A stretch of 64,000 bases of DNA from Pardosa pseudoannulata (taxonomy: Eukaryota; Arthropoda; Arachnida; Araneae; Lycosidae): positions 175,216,700 to 175,280,699 of the forward strand of contig CM063505.1 in NCBI GenBank assembly GCA_032207245.1. Direction: 5' to 3'. Position numbers and translations under genes: made by a program. Positions 1-10,993 of the stretch are shown here, one piece after another. The notes under the pieces were generated by a model that worked only from the letters and a program-made list of their open reading frames with translations, had not been told where the DNA came from and made no database searches. The stretch's first letter is position 1. Each line of letters starts with the position of its first letter.

Positions 1-1490
1 AGATTTATACTACATCTGTAAAAAATCACCTAACCCTGTAAGAAACAAACTTCCCTTTAAACCAAAAACAAGTGATAAATCGCCAAAAATAACACATTTC
101 AAATTGTTAAGTTTATATTACTTAAATTTTTTAAAAAGTGATAGGATTACTTCAGATAGGATTACTTGAGTTGAAATTATTGTTGTTAGCTTCTTAAAAG
201 TAAGTATATTACTGGCCTCATGGTCTAATACCTTGATTCTCAAACTGGATGCTGCTTTAAGAATCAAGAAAAGTTGGCCTAAAATTGTGAATTCAATAAA
301 GAAAGCATGAAGGTACTTAAAAGTTAAAATTTTAATTGTCTTTTCTCACCACTATTGGAACAATAAGAATCATCTTTACTTTTGTTTGGAGGTGTAACCA
401 GTCATCTACTTTGCCATAGAGAATTTGTCAACCCTAACTCATCAAAAATCCAACATGGATGCAGTTCTCAAACTAGATACTGCATCAAACAAAGTTTGGG
501 GACAGCTGGTCTAGTACTCCTATTTACAGCAATTTGACTGGAAAATATTTCTCCCATTTACCTGTTTGACGTATATTTGAACTTAAAAATTATTCCAGTT
601 TATATACAGGTTTTGAATTATGGGTTGAATTTTCCCCTGGGCTCATGCACAGATGAATTTATATTTGGAAGTATAGAGTATATACATTTTAAGAAATTTA
701 AAACGATACAGTATTATTATTATTAATGTTTTTATGATTTATAAAATTACAATAAAATAGTCAAGCACAAGGACATTAATAATTATAACTAATATAATCA
801 GTAAAACAATCAAACACTTTATTTAATATGATGTGTTTGTTTCAACTATAAATTTTGTAATTTCTGCCAATGCCACATAATGATACATAATTTGCTATCA
901 TTTGGCCACCCCTGGTTAATATACATTTAGAAGCCAAATGAACTTAAGATTTTAATATAAAAGAATAGAAGTATGAAAAATATATTTCTAAAAGATTATT
1001 TTAGGTAACATAATTATTTTATTTATTATTTTATGTTATTTTATGGTTCATAGAAATAAAAATAAATTTAAAAAGTTCTATCTACCAGAGATGTAACAGG
1101 GGATAGAAGTGCAAATTATCAATTTATCAATGCCTGTACAGAAGAAAATTTTTATATTGGGCAAGAAATCCCAACTGTATATATTTATTCATATGATAGA
1201 CATATTCATATGAAATTAATATTTATTAGTCTATAGGCATTATATCTCATTCATGGATTTAAAGAAATTTTCTTATTGAAAAATAGGAATAATTATGTGC
1301 ATAAGTTATAATAATAATAATTATTATTATATTTTATGATATTAACTTTTGATCTGACATATGTCAAAACAAAAATTATTTTTAATACTAATTTCCATCT
1401 ATATTAGCAATTTCAAACTGTATTTCTGTACTTTCAAAACTGTATTTTTTTCTTGTTTATCGTTTGAATTTTTCTTAAAATATTAAACTA
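1..1490. other. KIF13 intron, left part
   Basis: This is AT-rich intronic sequence upstream of the first kinesin exon in the window. I see no exon. A short stretch near 420-490 matches the 3' half of the dispersed repeat at 1491-2150 (shared words CCCTAACTCATCAAAAATCC and AACATGGATGC), so it is a fragment of that family. Nothing else is recognisable. Confidence 0.6.
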
Positions 1491-2150
1491 CTAGCATATA
1501 GCCCGTCATATGACGGGATCAGTAAAATTTTTAATTTTCCAGAATTGTAAAGGTACCCTATGAGGCAGGTAAAAAAAATGGTTTGTTTTTTGGCTGAGAA
1601 TTATCTTTCTACAAAAATAATCGATTAAAATTATCACATTTGTACCTAATCTATTATTTAAGCCAAATATAAAAGAAAATTATTTAGGTAATATCTAAGT
1701 TTAAGGATAAAATGTATGAAAATAATTCAGATGATATTTAAATAATTTAAAATAAGAAATGATTAAATGAGATAATTAAAGGAATGATGTCATAATGATA
1801 GAAAAATTGTTATTTTTACCTATTTATTATGGGATAAATTGATAAATTTAATCACCTGTTCCTAAAATAGGGCTTGATATAATGGCATTAAACGCTCGAA
1901 AAGGGAGACGAGGTGGATTTCGAACGTTTTAAATATGACAGTATTTTTCACTGCGATATGACGCTTATTCATTTTCGATGCCAATTTATTTTAGAATCGG
2001 ATCTATAGTTTAGGAAAAGATAAACTTTACTCGCTTTGAATTTTGCCAACCCTAACTCATCAAAAATCCAACATGGATGCTATATCCATACCAGGTCCAA
2101 CCGCTTCATAAATTCGAGGACAGACAGACAGATAACTTAGGCTATTAATG
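1491..2150 (+). repeat. Dispersed repeat with palindromic start, copy 1
   Basis: This unclassified interspersed repeat begins CTAGCATATAGCC, followed by the perfect 16-base palindrome CCCGTCATATGACGGG (1502-1517). It ends near CAGACAGACAGATAACTTAG. A second nearly full copy lies at 51524-52421, and partial copies at 2521-2700 and 26828-27285. Internal blocks such as AACGCTCGAAAAGGGAG and the ACCAGGTCCAACCGCTTC box are shared. It has no coding capacity. Start ATAGCC and end GGCTAT are weakly complementary, so a non-autonomous DNA element is possible; the class is undetermined. Confidence 0.7.
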
Positions 2151-2206
2151 CATTACGTAAAGAAAGTTTAAGTCATAAAAAGTTGAAAAAATAGTAAACA
2201 TTTATT

Positions 2207-2450
2207 TTAAAAATAATAAAACAACTTTAGGAATAATAATTTAAAAGAAAAAGCAGAAAATATTAAATTAATTAGACATCTAGAAAAGTTTGGCTGTGTC
2301 GGGGACAGAACCATCAACCTGAGAAGTACGATGATGAAATGGGCAAACCCTCTACCGAATGTGCTAGGCCTACACATGGTGAAGGAACTAATTAGAGTAT
2401 ATGAGCGTCGAGTAAACACAGTCCAGTTTAAATATTATGCTCCGTCCTCA
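2207..2450 (-). repeat. tRNA-related SINE-like repeat
   Basis: On the minus strand this contains a box-B-like stretch (GGTTCTGTCCCCGA). It resembles the core of the 746-bp insertion at 49012-49757, sharing GTCGGGGA.AGAACC followed by GA.AACGATGAT, and AATATTA.GCTCC downstream. It is probably a retroposon that landed between two partial copies of the dispersed repeat. The open frame on the minus strand here has no protein features and I do not call it a gene. Confidence 0.4.
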
Positions 2451-2456
2451 CTGCTC

Positions 2457-2511
2457 CCTCTTATTCTATACTAAATTCATATCAAGAATGAATTTAGTAT
2501 AGAATAAGAGG
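2457..2511. repeat. Perfect 24-bp inverted repeat, 7-nt loop
   Basis: The left arm 2457-2480 and right arm 2488-2511 are exact reverse complements over 24 bases (arm begins CCTCTTATTCTATACT). The loop is ATCAAGA. It lies between a SINE-like repeat and a partial copy of the dispersed repeat, inside a kinesin intron. Confidence 0.9.
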
Positions 2512-2520
2512 AAGAATAAG

Positions 2521-2700
2521 ACTTGGAATACTAGCGTTAAATGCTCGAAAAGGGGGGATGGGTTGGATTTCGAACTCGCTTTGAATTTTGCTAACCCTAA
2601 CTCATAAAAAATCCAATATGGATGCCTGTATCCATACCAGGTACAACCGCTTCATAAATTCGTGAACAGACAACTTAGGATATTATTATATAGGGGATTA
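2521..2700 (+). repeat. Dispersed repeat, partial copy
   Basis: This repeats the right half of the 1491-2150 element (AAATGCTCGAAAAGG, CATACCAGGTACAACCGC, ending AACAGACAACTTAGGATATT). Only the 3' part is present. Confidence 0.7.
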
Positions 2701-2756
2701 GTGCTCTTTTTATATAAATTGGGTTCTTTTTAAGTCTAGTTACTTTGATATTTCAG

Positions 2757-2911
2757 CAAAAAGTTGGCACTCCTAGCATGATCTCTAGCGGTTATGGATC
2801 TCAAGCTTTGTCTACAACTCCAGCATCTAGTGAAGATTCAATATCCATACAGAGTGGTGGCACAGAAGATTTTAGGGATCCTGATTTCATTCCAGACATT
2901 GTTCCCCCCAG
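2757..2911 (+). CDS. KIF13B: Kinesin-3 KIF13B/Khc-73-type, tail exon (first in window)
   Basis: This is an exon of the long C-terminal tail of a kinesin-3 motor, a plus-end-directed transporter of vesicles and membrane proteins. It has a TTTCAG acceptor, a GTGAGA donor, 155 nt, starts in phase 0 and ends in phase 2 (51 codons + AG). The translation contains SSGYGSQALSTTPASSEDS, a Ser/Thr-rich disordered stretch of the kind found between the stalk and the CAP-Gly domain in KIF13B and Khc-73, followed by the acidic RDPDFIPDIVPP. The motor, FHA and stalk exons must lie left of the window. Family assignment rests on the CAP-Gly exons downstream, to which this exon joins in frame. Confidence 0.85.
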
Positions 2912-4811
2912 GTGAGAACAGCATTTATTAAAATAAATCTAATTATCAAATTGAATATATTAATAACTTAACATGAAAGTTTAATTAGTTCTGTCACAAG
3001 CTAATAAGTTGATTTGCTTCTGCATGAAATAAAATTTATTTGGAATTAAATTAATTCATGCCCAGTTCTCTAAAAGCATCTTTTGTAAATACCTTTTCGC
3101 CTTTCCTTTTCTCTTAAACTCTAAAAGCATTTCTTTTGTTATGTGCTTTTACATAAGAAAAATATTATTATAAAGAGTATTGTGTAATTACAACAAAATA
3201 TATCTAAGATATTTTCTATGACAAGGCAAGAAATCAACTGAACAACAATTCATAACTAAAAATACACATACATTGGTACATTTGTAAGTCAAGTTACTAC
3301 TGTAATCATTTTACAGTTATCTTTGTGAGAAAAATGGTGTATTAATATTTAATCAATTATTTAACATATTTTGTGTTGCATAGGAAATAATTCTTAAATT
3401 ACCTTTATTAAAAGTGTTTTATGATAGCTCCTAAAGTTTTTAATTTGGCTTTATGTAATACAATATTGATCATGAAGTATTAATATTTCAATTACCAATA
3501 AAATCATTCATTATTGTAATTTTTTTTGTAAAATGTTTTATTGTAAAATGTTTTTTTTTTCTTATTTAAATTCAAATCATTGTGTATCTTTTAGGTATGA
3601 AAATTAATATTTTTCAATATTATTTACCTGAAATTTTAACACTCATGTTGGCCTATTTATACAAAGCTTTAAACTCTGTTAAAGAGATACACAAGAAGTA
3701 TGTTGGCTTCTGCAAATCAACTCATAATTTTTCACTAAACCTCAGTGAATCCTTATGGCAATTGTTAGATAAAAATTTCTGGGTCTAAGCTAATACAGTG
3801 TTTCCTAACTTCTGATACAAGGGTATATGGTAATATGTAGGAAAAATAATGGAAGAAAATTAATATGGTATTATTTTTTATGTTTAACTTATTTTATAAA
3901 ATTTGTGAACTATCAAATCAAAATGAAGTTTTTATAAGTGTCATTCATTTGGTCACTTAATTTGCCAATTAACCCAACTAAGAAAAGAAAACTTATATAT
4001 ACAGTCTTTGACAATATTAATGTGCTTTTATAGTTCCTGAATCTTTTAGAATTTTGCAATACAATTGAGATATAAATGATTAGCTATGAAGCTAAATCAT
4101 TATTTTATTTACAATTTAGTTATATTATAATAAAGTAAAACTGAAAATAATATTAGTAGTTCAAATCTTAATGTTTTTAATAAATTAAAGGAACTCCCTT
4201 TATTATGATTGCTGCTCTCACTCATAATGCTAACAATGCAGTTTAAAACATTTTTCTTAAGTTTAGTATTATGATTGCTAAAAAAAATTTTTTTTATTAT
4301 TTTTATTAAAATGGACTTTGTGTGTGACCCTTTTTTAAAAAAAAAATATTTCTCTTTTCAGTAGCTTCCGAGATCTGTGGTGTTACACAGTCATCCTATA
4401 ATCAGTATTCCTTTGTGATATCTCATGAGATACTTAAAAGTTTTTAAAAATTAAAGTGGGAAAAGAAAAAAACTTTAAAATTTTACTGGTGATCATATTA
4501 ATATGGCTGGCCAGGGTCTGTATATAGCAAGAGAGAGCTTAGATGGATATGTGACAATGCTTATGAGAAGGGGCATCCATAGATGAAAAGTTTTGAGGAG
4601 TACAGTAGGAAAAAACGGTTAAAATTCACTGACCCAATTCATTGTTAACAAATGTTTGATTATAATAAGTGTTTATATTAATCTATGTACATATTTTAAA
4701 ACAATTTTTGTTGTATAATAATAATAATTGTAAGTTTTCAGTTAAATAATTTTAAGTTTTTTCATTACTCAATATAATATTAAAGTACTTTTATTGTATT
4801 ATTTACTATAG

Positions 4812-4911
4812 TGAAGAGGACCATCAACCTCAGTTCTTTACGAACAACTCAGAATTCATTGAAGACTTCCATAACAATAATAATACCCACTCATCTGGTG
4901 AAGATGTTAAG
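4812..4911 (+). CDS. KIF13B: Kinesin-3 KIF13B/Khc-73-type, tail exon
   Basis: The exon is 100 nt, with acceptor ACTATAG and donor GTAGAT. The first base completes the split Ser codon of the previous exon, followed by 33 codons, ending in phase 0. The peptide (SEEDHQPQFFTNNSEFIEDF...NNNNTHSSGEDVK) is acidic and Asn/Ser-rich with no fold, as expected of the spacer before the CAP-Gly domain. Exon identity is supported mainly by phase agreement on both sides and good splice signals, since this part of the family is poorly conserved. Confidence 0.75.
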
Positions 4912-6159
4912 GTAGATATTTAAAAATTATTGTTACTTCTACTTTTGACTTTTGTAAATCTGAGAGCATGACTTATACTTTCTGTTCACAAAATTAGATT
5001 CAAGAAATGTCTGATATATTAGAAGTAAGATTTTAAAAACTAGCTTTTGCCCAAATCTAGTTTGGAAAATTAAAATTAAATTTTGTGATGTCTGGACCTT
5101 TTTAGTGAGAAAGAAATCTTAATGTTTCTATTTTATAAATGCCAAAATGAATTTTTTTTTTTTTCAAATTTACATTGAATATGGAATTGTTATTTTTGCA
5201 ATAAATAGTAGTATTTTGTTCTTTGTGTATATTCATGTTATCTAAGAGCAAGACTTTATATTTTTATAGAGTTATTTACACTGTTTAAAAATGTATATTT
5301 ATATATTTATTGAACGTTTGTAACATTGGCTCTAGTGATTGCCTAGTGATTTTTAATGTACAAAATTAAGCAGGAAAAAATTTCTATTTTTGATACATTT
5401 TTCAGACATGTGCATACTGTATTAAAAACTATCCAAATAAGTAACTAAATTATGTTCTCCAATTTTAATTCCCTCTTTGTAATGCAAATAAAACCTCAAT
5501 TCACAAACCGCAGTAGCTTAAAAGTTTCCTACAGATAAAATCACTGATTTGCATTACATTTTCCATATTCAATTAACCAGTCTGACAAGAATCTTGCAAA
5601 ATAGCTGTTGATTTTGAGCCTCAAAGCCACCTGTTTTCTTGCAAGTTAGCATCATTCTCTGCTTCAAAAATGCTGATCAAATACAATTCTCACCTCAAAG
5701 AATCCATGGGATCCTTTAGAGGTGACTGAAAATAACTGTACTGGACTGTATAATCACATTCAGGATGTTCTGATTTTGTCCATATATTTTTTCTTTCATT
5801 TAAGGAACTCTGACCCTATAACTGTACTCTTTTTATTTGATCCTGATGTCTTTTAAAAAAAGATGTGACCTTTTACCAAACCTAGCCTTGACAAACCAAT
5901 AAGAGCTTGTTTTATCCACAAAAATACAAATCTAAATTTTTAGATATAATATATAATACATGCATGTACATATATATTCTACAGTATGTTATGTACATGT
6001 ATGCGTGTGTATATTACTGTTTACAAAGTTTTATTCATTTATATTATGGGCTTAATTTATCAAATTGCTAATTATTTATTCTGTTTTTATAACAAAATTA
6101 ACATTTTTATGAATATCATAAGATAGAATTCTTAATGTATTTCCTTTCTTTCTTTGTAG

Positions 6160-6238
6160 GCTCCTGTTGAGCCTGAACTGTTAGATCCTCAATGTGTTGA
6201 TACACACATTGAAACACACTCCCAAGGTTCTTCAGATG
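6160..6238 (+). CDS. KIF13B: Kinesin-3 KIF13B/Khc-73-type, tail exon
   Basis: The exon is 79 nt, with a strong polypyrimidine tract (TTCCTTTCTTTCTTTGTAG) and donor GTATGT. It starts in phase 0 and ends in phase 1. The peptide APVEPELLDPQCVDTHIETH then SQGSSD is low-complexity and acidic. Only 89 bases of intron separate it from the CAP-Gly exon, to which it joins in frame (Gly codon split 1+2). Confidence 0.8.
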
Positions 6239-6327
6239 GTATGTTTAATTATTTTAAAAAAAGGTCTAAATGTTATCAATATTTGGTTGTCTCTGAATTT
6301 TTGTTAATTGGAATGATCTTTCACTAG

Positions 6328-6495
6328 GGGAAATGGGCCGTGATGTTCAATCAGACCTCAAATTTCCATCTTGGTTAACAGTAGGTGAGAGTGTCATGAT
6401 CTCTCCTTACAACAAGACTGGAGTTGTTGCATATCTGGGGCCAACACATTTTGCTCCTGGCCCATGGGCTGGGGTTGAGCTTGACACTCCCACAG
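6328..6495 (+). CDS. KIF13B: Kinesin-3 KIF13B/Khc-73-type, CAP-Gly exon 1
   Basis: This 168-nt exon encodes the first half of a CAP-Gly domain, which binds C-terminal EEY/F tails of tubulin and EB proteins and is the hallmark of KIF13B and Khc-73 (KIF13A lacks it). Visible family residues are GESVMIS, then GVVAYLGPTHFAPGPWAGVE and LDTPTG. The aromatic and glycine positions of the fold are all present, and WAGVELD is the classic CAP-Gly core. Acceptor TCACTAG, donor GTAAAT, phase 1 at both ends. The intron interrupts the domain just before KNDG. Confidence 0.95.
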
Positions 6496-6887
6496 GTAAA
6501 TAAACTTATATTCCTATTTATCTCTTCTATCTCATTAAATTTAAACTATACTTAAGGAATTTTATATTGATTATTGCTTGTGGGTACAAAAACAGTAAAA
6601 AAGTTCCATTGTGCAAAGAAATTTCTAATAAAATAATTTTGGAAATAATTGGAACTTTATTTAATAACTGTCATAAGCTATTATCCTAAATGTAAAATGT
6701 GTTTGATGAAATAATTTACACCCATTTGAATATTTTTTATGCTTATAAGCATTTTCTGTAGTTTAACTTTTTTTCTGCAAATAAATTCAATGTTGAAAAC
6801 TAACTTTTTTAGACTCTACAACATTTGTTTAAATGAACTTATATAATAAAAGGATAAAGTAAACTAAACTTTCAAATGAATGTAGAG

Positions 6888-7240
6888 AATTTGTATAAAA
6901 TCGTAAAGTCATCCCTTAAGGAATATACTATCAAAAACATCCTGTTATTGAATGCATCAAAAGTACTGAAGTAAATTTATAGCCAAAAGCTCTCATTACG
7001 GCCCAAGAAAATTTCAAATCTGTGATCAAAGGTGACAACCTCACATTTCTCTTTTTAACTCCTACTCTAAATTGACTACTGAGGATGCAGTTCACACTCT
7101 TAGGCAAGGGGTCTAACCACTAAAAATTCTATAGTGCCCTAATGACCAATTTAAGAAATTCTGAATAAAAAGAGATGCAAACTATTGGAAACAGATTTTT
7201 GTATAATAGTCGCACAGTTTGTCCCATCCCTAGAAAGAAG
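6888..7240 (+). repeat. Dispersed repeat, pair with 59145-59465
   Basis: Long imperfect similarity to 59145-59465 in the same order and orientation: TTAAGGAATATA.TATCA, GTAAATTTATAGCCA.AAG, CTCTAAATTGACTACTGA against TCTAAATTGACCACTG, and GAATAAAAAGAGATGCA. It lies in the KIF13 intron between the CAP-Gly exons. It is non-coding and of unknown class. Confidence 0.65.
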
Positions 7241-7309
7241 GGAGAACCCACCCACCAACCAATATTACGAAAATAGATGTCTTCATCAGTGAAAGTCTCC
7301 AGTTCCTTT

Positions 7310-8450
7310 TTCACATCACATCACCTGGCCATGACAACAATCCCTCTTCATTGTGCTGGAAAACCCCTTTCATATTTTAGGGTTTTCTCCGCAAATATGT
7401 GGTATGCGCCTTATCGTGTAGTCACGCCACACCTGTAAGGTATAAGGCTAAATTTTACAATGACTTTCTACAATGTTATTCACAAACCCCGTTTAGAAAT
7501 TTAAGGCTTTATCCAAAAAGAAGGAAATTGCGGCGTATGTATAAGTCCGCCACACCTGGTAGAGAATAAGAAAAAGTATTATAAGAAACGCTTATGCCTC
7601 GCACATTCTTAGAAATAGAAGTTAGTAGCTAGGTATTATGAAATTAAAGAAAGGACAGTCTGAGGTCCGAATAATATAAAATTGTGGTCAACACTTCAAA
7701 AGAAGACCGGCTCGTAAAACTTACGCAAAACCGCGAGCTCTTGAAAAACACGATTTGAACAGAACGGAATTTAAGCCAGGTGTAATAGGTACAAAGATAC
7801 CGCACTTATAGATTTAAGAATGAGAAAGTATTTTCGGAAAATCATAAAAGAAGCCGCGTCTGCGAATAACTCCCTCTACCCCTTCAATGCATAAAAGGGT
7901 CAGTATACAAAGATATCGAGAAGGAGAGAAAAGGGGGAAAAAGATAAAAAGGGCAAGTTCAAGATGGGCATGTTTCGAGAAGGGAGTTTAGAAAAAAATA
8001 TAAATATAAAAAAATGCAAATAAATAAATAAATACGAGCGTGGGGTACTAATCCAATGAAAAATCAGAATTTGAGAACTGACCACCTGAATTTTCAAGAG
8101 TGGCTATTTTCCGAAAATGGGACGGAAAAAAGGAGGGGCTAAGAAAAAAAGATTAGAGGATATATACGGGGAAAAGAGGAGAGAAAAAAGGAGATGAGAG
8201 ATTTAGATTAGATTAGATAGGATGAAGATAGCTTTTTAATTCTCGCAGAAAATATTCTGCGGTATTTTATGCATCGTGTTAGTAACGGATTATTTTGATG
8301 CACTCAAGATGGGTTTTCCTCTGCAGTGGGGTAAGTTCAGTTTTTACTATTTTTACAAACAGTGACAAATGAAGAAATATTGTTTTTTTGTATATATGTA
8401 AATAGTAAATAAATTCTTTTTTTTTAATCTAAATTCCTTTTGATGTCTTA
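7310..8450. other. KIF13 intron, unrecognised sequence
   Basis: This stretch has more CpG and more purine runs than its surroundings (for example 7900-8230 is A/G-rich on the + strand), which suggests an old insertion. I find no exon, no terminal repeats and no protein motif in it. Confidence 0.4.
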
Positions 8451-8458
8451 ATGAAATT

Positions 8459-8592
8459 AATTAACCTGAGCCGATAGGGTTGAACCTGGGTAACCTTATG
8501 GATTTAAGGTCAATTAAATTAAAATATATTATTAAGAATTAAATGAGTAAAAATAATATTTAAAGTAAAAGGGATCGGCTCAGTAACGCCGA
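8459..8592. repeat. Short inverted-repeat (MITE-like) element
   Basis: A left end TTAACCTGAGCCGAT and a right end ATCGGCTCAGTAA are near-complementary and enclose about 130 bp of AT-rich DNA. The minus strand of the left part carries a box-B-like GGTTCAACCCT, so a degenerate tRNA-derived fragment is an alternative explanation. Confidence 0.35.
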
Positions 8593-8647
8593 GCATCGGC
8601 TTAGCAATTGTATACTTAGTTTTATGACATATATATACATACACACA

Positions 8648-9107
8648 GTCAAACCCTGATTTAGCACCAATCCTGTTAATGTGCCTCTTGTGTGAGAGAC
8701 CAAATATTTTGTACAGGACTAATATGTTGAAAATCCATCAAAGTACAAATTTGTTATAACACCAACCAATCTTTTCCAGGTATAAAAAACAAGCTTAGTG
8801 TTTTCTGAAAATTTTACTCTTTTATCTGCATTTTATTTTTTTTTCCTTTACAAATCACTGTTGGCTCAATAATGTACACTATTTTATACCTTTGAGCATT
8901 TCCAATAATTACAGTAGGCAAATTTTCAATTCATAAATTACGAAATATATTAGATGCTATTTAAGATAAAAAGAATTACCAAGTTCTTTGATGTAGAAAA
9001 TGATATTGAAAAAAAAAAATTAGGAGAAAAACTAGTGTTTAAATATTTCTTTTAAAACATAGTTAAATGTAAAGAAAATTGATTTTAAATTCCAAGCAGT
9101 ATGTTCA

Positions 9108-9151
<44 letters not shown>

Positions 9152-9302
9152 TCTACTTTTGTTTAAATTTAGAAAATGTGTGAAATCCAGAGTTTAAATA
9201 ATTGTTTGAATTCATTTTCATCAAAATATATAGGGTTATAATTCACTATAGTGCCAAGTTGTTATTCGAATAGATGATGACACTATAACAGGGTTTTACT
9301 CT
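8648..9302. mobile_element. pogo/Tigger-like MITE
   Basis: The left end CAGTCAAACCCTGATTTAGC and the reverse complement of the right end (GAGTAAAACCCTGTTATAG) are a degenerate terminal inverted repeat of the CAGT-AAACCCTG type found in pogo/Tigger elements. It has no open frame. A (TA)n tract at 9117-9148 has grown inside it. The flanking TA dinucleotide is clear only on the right. Confidence 0.5.
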
Positions 9303-9473
9303 ATGTGTGTGTGTATATATATATTCTATTACATTTATGCAATATATATATTGCATAAATGCCTTTTTATGTTATATTTTTTTTTTTTAAATTACATTTG
9401 TATAAGTTGTTAAGTCTACAGTTTTAAAGGCTAATATAAATAATATAAGTTTAATAAAATTTACTACTTACAG

Positions 9474-9641
9474 GTAAGAATGATGGGACTGTGAATGGGA
9501 CTCGATACTTTGAATGCAAGCCTCGTTTTGGAATATTTGTACGTCCTGACAAGCTTGTCATTGACAGTAGGGGTAGAGCAATGAGGGCAGCAAGGAGTAC
9601 TTCTGCATCCTCGAATGCAACTACCAAAAGGAGTCGAGAAG
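9474..9641 (+). CDS. KIF13B: Kinesin-3 KIF13B/Khc-73-type, CAP-Gly exon 2
   Basis: This 168-nt exon completes the CAP-Gly domain. The first residues, joined to the previous exon, give the diagnostic GKNDG motif that binds the EEY/F peptide. [19 protein letters not shown] and RPDKL follow, the conserved second half of the fold. After the domain the chain becomes basic and Ser-rich ([15 protein letters not shown]...TKRSRE). Acceptor TTACAG, donor GTGAGT, phase 1 at both ends. An open frame reading past 9641 is intron read-through. Confidence 0.95.
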
Positions 9642-10544
9642 GTGAGTGGAACTCACATTACTTGCTACCTGAACTTATGCTGAACTAGATTACAGGTCTT
9701 AAAAAAAATTGTACTACCTACTAGTGGGCACTGTAGCAGTAGTGTGTTCAGATGCAATGAGAGGGCAGTCTAGGAGTTATTAACTACTAAGAGAAAAAAT
9801 TAAGTTTTTGATGATTAATAATTTCCATACTTTTGCTACCAGAAAACATTAAAATTTACATTCTATTTTATAATTCATCATGCCTTAAGAAAATTGTTGA
9901 TTATATATTCAACAGTGAATTATTTTCATAATATCATAAGGTAGTTGTGATATCTTCATAGAATAAAATTCAAGGTTGAGAACGGAGTTCTTAACCTTAA
10001 AACATCTAAAAATTTATAATTTAGACTTTATACAAAATGTTTTTACCATTAAAAATGAATGAAGCTTTTAAAGTAATAAAATAAAATTTTAAGTATGAAT
10101 GTTTGAATTATAAATATCTACAATTGTAATTGTGCATCATAGAAAATCCAATGCAATTCAGTTTCATTGCATAAAAATAGAACTTTTAAAATGCTAACAC
10201 AAAAGGTTAAAACATCCTTATGTAGAAAACTAGTAGACTGTAGCACTTCAAACCAAATCAAACCTAAAGCATGTAAGTGGCCAATAGAAAGGTCATTAGA
10301 TGAAAGAATGTTTTTTAAAGTTTCAGAGCCACATATAAATAATAATGATCAAATGAAAATTCAAAATAAAACTAAATTATGATGAAAGTCAGATGTCAAA
10401 TTATAAATGGCATACAACACTGCTCAATGGGTAACATCTTCAACAGAATAAGCAGAAAATAATTTATATCAGTGTTTGAAAGCATGTTGAGATAGTTACT
10501 AAGTCTGGAAATGAATGTTGTTCTATGTTTGAATACATTATTAA

Positions 10545-10820
10545 CATTAGATTGCCCGAGATTTCTTGTATACCTATATTGCTCAAAAACAGTCAAAATG
10601 ACTGCATTGTGAAAAAATAACAAATATGTAATTTGTTTAAAATTAATTTTTAATATTATATAATAAAGGAGGGCGGAAGTAACTACAATTATTCATAAAC
10701 CCATTTATATGTTATAGAAAAAGTCAGCAAATTCTAAGAAATTGTGTCATTATATTTCATAATTGTTTTTCTAATTGAAATTAAAAAACAGTCAAAATGA
10801 CTGCTTTGGGCAATCTAGTG
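10545..10820. mobile_element. TTAA-flanked piggyBac-type MITE (276 bp)
   Basis: Exact TTAA at 10541-10544 and 10821-10824 flank inverted ends CATTAGATTGCCC and (reverse complement) CACTAGATTGCCC. TTAA duplications are the signature of piggyBac-type transposition. Inside are two copies of the small palindrome CAGTCAAAATGACTG, at about 10590 and 10788. The right end lies 45 bp upstream of the last kinesin exon. It has no coding capacity. Compare the element at 56414-57021, whose ends begin CAYTAGAACTACC. Confidence 0.7.
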
Positions 10821-10865
10821 TTAAAGCTTTCCCTCAAAAATGACCTTTGTTGTTTGTTTTTCCAG

Positions 10866-10993
10866 ATATTTCAGTCCACAAGAGTCACAGCCGATCGGAC
10901 AATCACTCAGCTAACCAGTGGAGTGCTACAAAAGCCCGCAGTCGCAGCAGGGACGCAAAACTGCGTCCCAGCAGTACCAGGGGGAAAAAGTGA
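10866..10993 (+). CDS. KIF13B: Kinesin-3 KIF13B/Khc-73-type, last coding exon
   Basis: The acceptor (TGTTTTTCCAG) completes the Asp codon split by the previous phase-1 donor. 41 further codons follow, then a TGA stop at 10991-10993. The peptide DISVHKSHSRSDNHSANQWS continues into an Arg/Lys/Ser-rich end (KARSRSRDAKLRPSSTRGKK) that is strongly basic, as are the extreme C-termini of this subfamily. Other open frames overlapping this exon are out of phase with the acceptor and lack family features. Confidence 0.85.
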
